DNA of 9,740 bases from the NCBI GenBank assembly GCA_020853375.1, contig JADYZA010000106.1, forward strand, positions 1 to 9,740, given 5' to 3'. The position numbers were made by a program, and so were the translations under genes. Below, in pieces: positions 1-6,425 of the stretch. A model generated the notes under the pieces. It did no database searches. It was not told the DNA's origin and saw only the letters and a list, made by a program, of their open reading frames with translations. This DNA comes from Verrucomicrobiota bacterium. GTDB lineage: Bacteria > Verrucomicrobiota > Kiritimatiellia > Kiritimatiellales > Tichowtungiaceae. Numbering within the stretch: position 1 is the first letter of the stretch; every line of letters begins with the position of its first letter.

Positions 1-2
1 AA

Positions 3-305
3 GCGGCTTTCGAACCGTGGTGGCTGGCGGCGGTCGGTCTGACGTGGGGTTTTCATGTCACGTTCACGGTTTACATGCTGAGTCAGCATCAGCCCGATAT
101 TCAGGAAAACGGGCGGATTTTTTCTTACGCAATCATCTATCTGGCGAATCTGTTTATTGTGGCGCTTTGGATAATCGTGATCGGCACGCCGACGTTTTTC
201 AGCGCATGGGAACTATTGAAACCCGAAGTGATTGCGACCTATCGACAGGTTCTTGATTGCATTCTTCGGACCGGAGCCCGCTTTGCCTCATTGATCAGGC
301 CATAA
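3..305 (+). CDS. C-terminal end of an unidentified membrane protein (partial, 5' end outside window)
   Basis: An open frame enters from the left edge and ends at TAA 303-305, giving the last 100 residues of a protein. Two hydrophobic stretches are visible, roughly residues 6-26 (WWLAAVGLTWGF...) and 39-61 (IFSYAIIYLANLF...), joined by a short polar loop containing HQPDIQENG. These look like two transmembrane helices. A mixed, partly basic tail of about 40 residues follows. I do not recognise the family, and the informative N-terminal part lies outside the window. The gene converges on the large secreted-protein gene, and a hairpin begins immediately after its stop codon. That it is a real gene is likely, from the hydrophobic pattern and the terminator placed right at its end. 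No function can be given. Confidence 0.7.
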   Translation, partial: AAFEPWWLAAVGLTWGFHVTFTVYMLSQHQPDIQENGRIFSYAIIYLANLFIVALWIIVIGTPTFFSAWELLKPEVIATYRQVLDCILRTGARFASLIRP

Positions 306-335
306 AAAAGCCCTTCCGGTGAGGGAAGGGCTTTT
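306..335. terminator. Bidirectional rho-independent terminator between convergent genes
   Basis: A perfect 12-bp inverted repeat, AAAAGCCCTTCC (306-317) and GGAAGGGCTTTT (324-335), encloses a 6-base loop. It has A residues on one side and T residues on the other, so it reads as a GC-rich stem with a U-tract from either strand. It lies directly after the stop of the plus-strand gene (305) and 18 bp beyond the stop of the minus-strand gene (354), so it probably terminates both. Confidence 0.9.
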
Positions 336-353
336 CTACAAACCGGACGTTTG

Positions 354-3300
354 TTATTCCACAGTAACCTTGTAGAAAATTTTCGGTACATCTTTGTGAA
401 CGTCGTCCACAAAGGAAGTTCCGTTTTCAACCGAAGGATCCATCATAATCCACGGGCCGCCTGGGCTGGTGGTGCTGAACCAAACTCTATACGTGCGGTT
501 GAGATCATCATTCGCCGCCGCCCAAGATAGGGTGCGCGATCCGTCTGTTCCCTGCTGACTATTCACGACAGGGTCAGCGCCCCACATATCCGCTTGAGCA
601 AGCGGGTCAAGAGCCCCAAAGGCGGCATCTGCGCTATTCGTGGCGACGAAATTGACTAGCGCATTGGTGGACGTTCCAGAATAACCAAAGGATAGCGTGG
701 TGCTGTTGGTTACATTATACGGACCGGTTTCCCGAAGACTGCGAGCATCCCCTGATAGTTGTATGGTTGCCGCTTTCCCAGCCGGAACGATTCCGGTCAC
801 AGGTAATGCACTGATGATTCGCAGTTGTCCCGGGGTGAATTTCAGCGATTGGTAATTGGCCGTCGCAGTGTAGTTGGTAACCGTATTGGTTCCTGTAACA
901 ACAACCACACTTCCAACTGGGATCACTTGACTGCCGTTGGTTATATAGGTTGTGTTCGTCTGGTAAATCAAATTGTTTGAGATAGACATCGTTGATGCAT
1001 TGACCAGTGTTCCGGTTACAACCCCAGAAGTATCGGTCAACTGGATCGTTCCATTCGTCCAACCTGTTTCGAGGTTCTTGTAATTAAACTGTATCGAACC
1101 ATCCCGATAAAGCGCCGCCTGGAAGGTCTGATTGCTTCCGCCTGATGCTTGCGCCATGTTTTCCCAGATTACAAAGAACCGACTGAAGCTCGGATCAGCA
1201 AAGAACTTCACGGAGGCATCCCCATCCAACGACAGATTGGCTCCAAACGGACTAATCGTTACCCCGCTTCCGAGGGTGAGCGTACCGTTGGCATTGACAA
1301 TCAAGGATGTGTAAACATTGCCGAAATAGACAAACGGGAACCCGATATTTAGTGCCTGCGCTCCAAGCTGGGCCGGGCTGAGCGCATGATCTCTCGAAAT
1401 ACCGTAGAGACCGTAGGCAACATTGGTAACGGCATACTTGTTCGTTTGTAGACCGCTGTCCGTGATGATGTAGTTCAAGGCGGCATTTCCGCTGTTGCTG
1501 ATTATCATATCGGCATGGGCGATTATTCCTGCAGCACCGCTGAACGTGAAGGGAACCGGCGAGACGAATACGAGATTCGGAGCCAAGGTTTCGACAATAA
1601 CGGTTACCTCAATCACATCGGTTGAGCCATCAGTCCAGCTTACCGTTGTGTTAAAGGTATTGCTCGTCCCGTTCGGCTGACCGACGGCATTCGCCGTGAA
1701 CACAAGGGTCTGGTTGGTCTGAGCATTGACGCTTCCGCTGGCTGGCGCATAGGTGATCCAATTTTGAGGAGTCAGCAGAACGCTATCTCTCCGAACCAGT
1801 CCCGGCGTATGTGAAATGGTTTGAGTGTGCTCGCTATTCTGAATGCTGATCGTTCCGGTTCCAGTGATTCCGTAGGAATAGAGGTAGCGGACGCTACCGT
1901 CTTTATTCAGCCAAGCCTGAAACTCGTCATCCGTTCCGTTTTTCCATGCAATGACCAGTCGGTCGGCAATGTTCGTACTGATGCGGATTGAATTTGTTCC
2001 CGCCGCGCTAGCGGTTTGAAACACCTTCAGCAGGGCAGTCTGCCCATTGGTTGCAATCAGAGTGACGCTACCGTATGGACTAATTGTAAAACTACTGTAG
2101 AACGTGCCGAAAACCGGCATATCGAATCCAATACTCTTCGGGGCTGATCCATTGGTGTAAACCGTATTCGGTTCAAACTGAGCTGGCAGGAAGGAAACCT
2201 GATCGGTTCCTTGCGTTGTTACCGTATACATTCCAACCGGGCGTCGATTGTCATCGCTGACCGTATAACCGACACCGATATTTCCAGTATTTGAAAGGGT
2301 GACCGTCGCCGTATTGGTTTCTCCGCTTGCGACGCGAATAGTTACGGATGTGCTTGAAACGCTCGGGATGCTGCTGGAGAAAATCGGCAGAGCAAAACTG
2401 TTGGTCCACGTCATGCTACCCGACTGATCGGCCATCACAAAATAATTTGTTCCCGTCGCGGCAACAGGGATGACAACTTGGTAAATAGTTGATGCGGTTG
2501 CTCCGGGTGCCAACGAACTATAGTTGGTGGAACCAAGAGCGGTTACTGTAAAACCACTTGCGGATGTGCTCAGGCTGTTGAAGATATTCGACACAACAAG
2601 AGCACCATCGTTAGTGGTCGTGATGGTGATATTCAGTGTTTCACCCGGTTCATACCGTCCTGAGACAACTCCCCCAGAAATTTCGCTGATAACTGGCGGG
2701 ACGAGGAAGCCCAGATTGCGTCCAACGGCCAGCGAGAACGTTTGTGGTGCGCTGTTTGTCTTTTCTGACAGCGCGGTCGCCGAGAGCGTATATTTACCGC
2801 CTAGAAGGGCGATGACTTGGTAGGTATTGGTCACGGACTGTCCGGCGTTCAAGACAGCAACCGCCGTGTTTTTTGAAATGATGGTGAAAGCGGAACCGAC
2901 TCCATCATGCGTTAACATGGAATTTACAGTGTAGGCCGCTCCGGCACTCGGATCATTTCTGATAACCACTGAAACCGTATTGGTTTGATTGATATCCATT
3001 GCGCCGTTCATGCTGTTGCTGACCGTTACGGAAAGAACTGCCGGTTTGCTCAAATCGACTACCGCGTTGGTGACATCACTCCAAGAGGCTGTCTGGCGGA
3101 TATTATCAATCGTCGCATAGTCTGCAGATCCTGCCGGGCGGAAGTCCCCAGTCGCATGGAAACGCAGATTTTCGATCGCATTTAGCGCGATACTGGTTGT
3201 TAAGTCGGGAGCGTTGCTGTTGAAGGTTTTTGAGCCAGTCAGGTCATACCAAACCTTCAACGTGTTGCTGTCCAGATTCACTTCGGCAATCGCAGTCAGA

Positions 3301-4490
3301 GTTCCGGATAGAGCAAGTTGATTGGTTACAGCGGTCAGCAGGCGGTTTGTGGGGATTTCTTTGGCAAGACCGCCTTGCTCATAACCGAGAACCAGCCCGG
3401 CGGCCTGATTATCGCTGTCACCGGTGAAATAAACGCCCATCAACGTTCCGCTGTTGTTCAGAGCGTTGGTCAGAGAATAGGCTAAATCATAACGCAGATA
3501 CTGCACACCGGATGTGGAAGAGGTCAGTGCCGCGTTCAGGATAGCTCCATTCGACCAGACTCCATTGGTTGCCGTATTATCACCGACGCAAAGCAGAGCG
3601 CGGTTTGTAGTATAAACGGTGCTGCCGGAGCCGGATGAGAATTGCGCCAGCGGACTGCTCGTTCCGGAGTTGATTGCTTCTGACAGCGGTTTGCCGGACA
3701 GATCCCGTTCGAACGTCCACTCATTTAGGTATGTTGCAGCTCCGACGGATGGCTCTGCCGCAGTGATACCCGCCCAAGCTCCGGACGTGCGCATCAGGCT
3801 GACTTTGGCGAAATTCGTGGAGCCGACTGGGGTAAAATCGCCGGTGGCTTGGAACTGCAATTGATCAATCGATGAAATGTTTAATGTAACATTGCTTACA
3901 GCAGGGTTGGCTTCGTTAAAGTTTCCGGTGCCGGTCAGATCATACCAGACATCCATCGTCGGCGGGGCGTTGGAAAGATTAACCTTCGCGATAACGGAAA
4001 CCGTTCCCGTCGTGTCCAGAGCGGTCTTCATTGTCGTAACCGTCAGGTTGGTCGCGCTGGGGGCGCTGGGGAGATAAACCTGCAAGCCGATACCAGCGAC
4101 TTTATTACTGGTTGAGTCTTTGAATGCAAATCCCAGCACGGTGCCGCTGTCATTATTGGTGCTGCTCAGGTCATACGAAAAATCGAAACGCAGATAGTGA
4201 ACACCGGTTGTGGCGATAGGGAACGGCGCAGTCAGAACAGCCCCGCTAGTCCACATTCCGGTTGATCCGCTGTCATTATTGGTGCAGATCAGATTACCCT
4301 TCCCATCGGTCAGAAGGAAGCCAGCTCCGCCAACACTGAAGGTGGAGTCGCCGACTGAGTTGTAGGCTTCGGAAAGGGTTTTTCCGACCGGATCGGAATA
4401 AAAATTCCACTCATTGGTGCGGGAAGCCAGCGGTGTGGAAAAAGCTGACAGTGCCGCTGTCATGCTGACGAGATAAATCAGTTTTTTCAT
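354..4490 (-). CDS. Large secreted multidomain beta-sandwich repeat protein (1378 aa)
   Basis: This is a giant exported protein with no recognisable catalytic motif. I start it at the ATG 4488-4490, which begins a typical Sec signal peptide (MKKLIYLVSMTAALSAFSTPLA, cleavage likely after residue 22) and has a GGGG-containing purine stretch about 7-10 bases upstream. A longer in-frame start at 4538 would add 16 polar residues before the signal.

Visible modules: two copies of a ~230-residue LamG/concanavalin-like unit (about 27-239 and 257-470, both opening NEW-F); two Ig/CARDB-like beta domains (about 484-589 and 593-704); two larger units (about 715-966 and 980-1246), each opening with an SNTGN/SNSGN strand pair and carrying a 'FGxxYxSxxxxxxG' segment; and a fibronectin III-like C-terminus (about 1304-1378). 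Composition is rich in Thr, Ser and Asn and has only two Cys. I see no LPXTG, PEP-CTERM or autotransporter end. A surface, adhesive or matrix role is inferred. Confidence 0.88.
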   Translation of the reverse strand: MKKLIYLVSMTAALSAFSTPLASRTNEWNFYSDPVGKTLSEAYNSVGDSTFSVGGAGFLLTDGKGNLICTNNDSGSTGMWTSGAVLTAPFPIATTGVHYLRFDFSYDLSSTNNDSGTVLGFAFKDSTSNKVAGIGLQVYLPSAPSATNLTVTTMKTALDTTGTVSVIAKVNLSNAPPTMDVWYDLTGTGNFNEANPAVSNVTLNISSIDQLQFQATGDFTPVGSTNFAKVSLMRTSGAWAGITAAEPSVGAATYLNEWTFERDLSGKPLSEAINSGTSSPLAQFSSGSGSTVYTTNRALLCVGDNTATNGVWSNGAILNAALTSSTSGVQYLRYDLAYSLTNALNNSGTLMGVYFTGDSDNQAAGLVLGYEQGGLAKEIPTNRLLTAVTNQLALSGTLTAIAEVNLDSNTLKVWYDLTGSKTFNSNAPDLTTSIALNAIENLRFHATGDFRPAGSADYATIDNIRQTASWSDVTNAVVDLSKPAVLSVTVSNSMNGAMDINQTNTVSVVIRNDPSAGAAYTVNSMLTHDGVGSAFTIISKNTAVAVLNAGQSVTNTYQVIALLGGKYTLSATALSEKTNSAPQTFSLAVGRNLGFLVPPVISEISGGVVSGRYEPGETLNITITTTNDGALVVSNIFNSLSTSASGFTVTALGSTNYSSLAPGATASTIYQVVIPVAATGTNYFVMADQSGSMTWTNSFALPIFSSSIPSVSSTSVTIRVASGETNTATVTLSNTGNIGVGYTVSDDNRRPVGMYTVTTQGTDQVSFLPAQFEPNTVYTNGSAPKSIGFDMPVFGTFYSSFTISPYGSVTLIATNGQTALLKVFQTASAAGTNSIRISTNIADRLVIAWKNGTDDEFQAWLNKDGSVRYLYSYGITGTGTISIQNSEHTQTISHTPGLVRRDSVLLTPQNWITYAPASGSVNAQTNQTLVFTANAVGQPNGTSNTFNTTVSWTDGSTDVIEVTVIVETLAPNLVFVSPVPFTFSGAAGIIAHADMIISNSGNAALNYIITDSGLQTNKYAVTNVAYGLYGISRDHALSPAQLGAQALNIGFPFVYFGNVYTSLIVNANGTLTLGSGVTISPFGANLSLDGDASVKFFADPSFSRFFVIWENMAQASGGSNQTFQAALYRDGSIQFNYKNLETGWTNGTIQLTDTSGVVTGTLVNASTMSISNNLIYQTNTTYITNGSQVIPVGSVVVVTGTNTVTNYTATANYQSLKFTPGQLRIISALPVTGIVPAGKAATIQLSGDARSLRETGPYNVTNSTTLSFGYSGTSTNALVNFVATNSADAAFGALDPLAQADMWGADPVVNSQQGTDGSRTLSWAAANDDLNRTYRVWFSTTSPGGPWIMMDPSVENGTSFVDDVHKDVPKIFYKVTVE
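753..2348 (-). repeat. Two diverged copies of a ~255-residue beta-sandwich unit in the large protein
   Basis: Unit 1 (about 2348-1593) and unit 2 (about 1553-753) share an ordered pattern. Each begins with TVTLSNTGNIGVGYTVSD or MIISNSGNAALNYIITDSG, a style seen in 'choice-of-anchor'/ASPM-like bacterial surface domains. Each then has SIGFDMPVFGTFYSSFTIS or NIGFPFVYFGNVYTSLIVN, followed by RLVIAWKN or RFFVIWEN, then FQAWLNKDGSVRYLY or FQAALYRDGSIQFNY. The last three elements resemble a module common in secreted planctomycete and verrucomicrobial proteins. Overall identity is low, so this is an old duplication. Confidence 0.7.
3081..4415 (-). repeat. Tandem duplication of a ~230-residue LamG-like module inside the large protein
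   Basis: Copy 1 is encoded at 4415-3774 and copy 2 at 3725-3081. Matching landmarks occur in the same order: NEWNFYSDPVGKTLSEA / NEWTFERDLSGKPLSEA, GVHYLRFDFSY / GVQYLRYDLAY, VWYDLTGTGNFN / VWYDLTGSKTFN, and ATGDFTPVGS / ATGDFRPAGS. The opening Trp residues are 230 residues apart. The pattern of beta strands and conserved aromatic residues fits a concanavalin A-like lectin/glucanase fold. That fold assignment is by eye. Confidence 0.8.
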
Positions 4491-4638
4491 TATAGATCCC
4501 CAGTCATTTAAAAATCTGTTCCTCAGCTCCATATTCAATCACAAGCCGCGTTTTTTTGCACTTCAAATCACGCCGGTTAATCACGGCGCGAGGCTTTAAA
4601 TATATCCCGTATCTAACCGTTTTCGGTACTGCCTACAA
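4491..4638 (-). promoter_or_regulatory. Leader/promoter region of the large secreted-protein gene (candidate elements only)
   Basis: This AT-richer stretch lies between the secretin-operon terminator and the start of the large gene, so a separate promoter is expected here. Reading the minus strand, TATATT (4604-4599) is a good -10 candidate but has a poor -35. TTGAAG with a 17-base spacer to TGTGAT, closer to the gene, is the other option. A small hairpin with arms CGCCG (4571-4575) and CGGCG (4584-4588) would lie in the 5' leader if the first promoter is used. None of these is strong enough to fix a transcription start. Confidence 0.25.
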
Positions 4639-4673
4639 AAAAGGAGGGAACCGGTGTCCCGGCCCCTCCTTTT
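4639..4673 (-). terminator. Rho-independent terminator of the secretin operon
   Basis: Arms AAAAGGAGGG (4639-4648) and CCCTCCTTTT (4664-4673) pair perfectly, and an inner CCGG (4651-4654) / CCGG (4659-4662) pair extends the stem around the loop TGTC. Read on the minus strand, the stem is followed by a run of six T residues before G (through 4637). It begins 28 bp after the secretin B stop codon, which places the end of the secretin transcript upstream of the large secreted-protein gene. Confidence 0.9.
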
Positions 4674-4701
4674 CGAAATAAGCTGGCCGATTTGAGTCAG
4701 C

Positions 4702-6402
4702 TTATTCAAAAGAACGGGCGGTGTTAATCCGTCCGGTGGGCTCAACTTTCTTGGCAGTGACAAAGATCAGCAGGTTGCGTTTCACAGCCCGTTCGCCTTC
4801 ATTGCGGAACAAGCGGCCAACCAGCGGGATGCTTCCAAGCACTGGAACCTTGTCTTCGTACTTTTCGACCTTTTCGTTGATCAGTCCGCCCATGCCCAAA
4901 GTGGCGCCGTCGGCGATTGTCACTTCGGTCTTGATTTCGCGCCGTTTAAAGATCGGCAGGCGGGCGACGATAGGGGCGTGTTCGAACTCCTGGTTAATCC
5001 CGAGCTGATAATAGCTGTAGGCCGAGTTCGCCGGGGCGATATTATAGTTCTGCCAGCCGAGCAACTCATTCACTTTCGGGTTCAGACCCATCGTGATCTG
5101 GTCTCCGTCCACTTTCGGGGTCACATCAAGTTCAACTCCCAGAATTTTTTCCGAGAAGCTCTGGTAATTAACGTGAACGATCGTTCCTTCATTACCACCA
5201 ACTTCATAGCCGGAAGGGAAGTAATGGAGCTGGCCAACCCGGATGGTGGCTTTCTTGCCGCTCTTGGTCACAATGCGCGGAGCCGACAACATATCGGTTC
5301 CTGAGCTCTGGTCGAGGGCGCTGATCAAAACATCCAGTGGTTTGCTACCATTATGGCGAAGCCGAACATCGGCAGGCGTTTTGCTAAATGTATCTTCAAA
5401 GCGGAACGCATTGAAGTCGCCTGTTCCAGCGGCGGTGGTTGTTCCATTACCGGGCTGAGAGAAGGGCAGATCGGATGACTGTGAACTTCCTCGCAGTGTA
5501 TTGGCGAACAGCCCGCTACCGTCGCTGGCAATCACATCCTTACCTTCGATACCCGTATGGACAGCATTATCGAAGTTCCACTCGAATCCGAGTTGTTCCA
5601 AGGTTCCTTCGGAGACTTCGATGAACTTGGCTTCGATTTCGACCTGATCGACACCGGCGGAGAGTTTAGCCACATCCATTGCGGCCAAAACTTCTTCAAT
5701 TACGGCCAGATTTTCGCGGGTATTGCGGACAAACAGTTTTTCAGCTTTCGGCTGGTAAACGGCTGACGCACCTTTCGGGAATTTCACTTCTGGGAATTTT
5801 GCGGTCACATCGACTGTTTCCGCTGATTTTCCCAAGCCCATTTTTTCTGCCGCGTCGGAGGAAACCGCATAGGAACGGAGCACAATGGCGGTTTTCCATG
5901 CGCTATTAACGTCCTTCATTCCCTGCACTTCCGCATGACGGGGATCGCGCTCGAGAATTTTCCGTAGGTACATCCGGGCAATCACGTTTTCGGGGTCTTG
6001 TTTCACCACGGCTTCGAAACCGCGCTGAGCCTGCTCGAACTCGCCGCCGGCATACAGCTCGCGACTGGCTTCCAGCGTGGCGGGAACATTGATTGGAGCG
6101 GCGGCAACTGCTGGGGCTTTATCCTCAACGGGTGCGGCGACAACCGGTTTAGCTTCGGTCGCTGCCGGTTTTTTGCTGAACCAGCCCTTGGATTCTTTTT
6201 CCACGGGGGCTTTATCAACAACAGGCGCGGCAGCAACTGGCTTAGCGGCTGGGGCGGCAACAACGGTTGCAGGGGCAGGCGACTTAACGCCCGCACTGCC
6301 CAGTTCTTTCATGATTCCTTCGACGCTCTCGGATTTTTCCTGAGCCAGTACCGTTCCGGTGATCAGAGCGCCGGCCAATATGAATTTAAGTGCATTTTGC
6401 AT
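4702..6402 (-). CDS. Secretin-family outer-membrane protein B with Ala/Pro linker and TPR-like segment (566 aa)
   Basis: This protein carries a C-terminal secretin domain of the GspD/PilQ type, whose members assemble into ring-shaped outer-membrane channels.

Order of parts: a Sec signal peptide (residues 1-20, cleavage after VLA, no lipobox Cys); an Ala/Pro/Lys-rich linker (about 41-105); a TPR-like helical pair (about 105-158, ELYAGGEFEQAQRGFEAVVKQDPENV in two runs); a short ring-building-like segment (about 200-245, YQPKAEKLFVRNTRENL); and the secretin core (253-552). The core has VEIEAKFIEVSEGTLEQLGF, then SALDQSSGTDMLSAPRI, then VPVLGSIPLVGRLFR and KRNLLIFVTA, all family hallmarks.

The start is supported by AGGAG (6415-6411) eight bases upstream. 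It follows secretin A by 23 bp and is co-transcribed with it. Classical GspD has several N domains; here a linker and TPR-like segment take their place, so partner contacts probably differ. The exact secretion or pilus system is unknown. Confidence 0.88.
   Translation of the reverse strand: MQNALKFILAGALITGTVLAQEKSESVEGIMKELGSAGVKSPAPATVVAAPAAKPVAAAPVVDKAPVEKESKGWFSKKPAATEAKPVVAAPVEDKAPAVAAAPINVPATLEASRELYAGGEFEQAQRGFEAVVKQDPENVIARMYLRKILERDPRHAEVQGMKDVNSAWKTAIVLRSYAVSSDAAEKMGLGKSAETVDVTAKFPEVKFPKGASAVYQPKAEKLFVRNTRENLAVIEEVLAAMDVAKLSAGVDQVEIEAKFIEVSEGTLEQLGFEWNFDNAVHTGIEGKDVIASDGSGLFANTLRGSSQSSDLPFSQPGNGTTTAAGTGDFNAFRFEDTFSKTPADVRLRHNGSKPLDVLISALDQSSGTDMLSAPRIVTKSGKKATIRVGQLHYFPSGYEVGGNEGTIVHVNYQSFSEKILGVELDVTPKVDGDQITMGLNPKVNELLGWQNYNIAPANSAYSYYQLGINQEFEHAPIVARLPIFKRREIKTEVTIADGATLGMGGLINEKVEKYEDKVPVLGSIPLVGRLFRNEGERAVKRNLLIFVTAKKVEPTGRINTARSFE
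6113..6246 (-). repeat. Imperfect direct repeat in the Ala/Pro linker of secretin B
   Basis: Two 41-bp copies, at 6113-6153 and 6206-6246, match at 33 of 41 bases by hand count and are 93 bp apart. They encode the related linker segments AKPVAAAPVVDKAP and AKPVVAAPVEDKAP, 31 residues apart. A KESKGWFSKKPA stretch lies between them. This points to expansion of a flexible linker by in-frame duplication of a 31-residue unit. Confidence 0.75.
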
Positions 6403-6425
6403 AGGTTTTTCTCCTTAAAACAAAG

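Noticed and set aside
4491..4538. 16-residue N-terminal extension of the large secreted protein (start at 4538)
   Set aside because: It would put polar residues in front of a textbook signal peptide. The ATG at 4488-4490 gives the natural signal-peptide N-terminus.
6113..6246. Possible CRISPR-like or regulatory repeat
   Set aside because: There are only two imperfect copies, spaced by a multiple of three and in frame within the secretin B linker, so this is a coding repeat.
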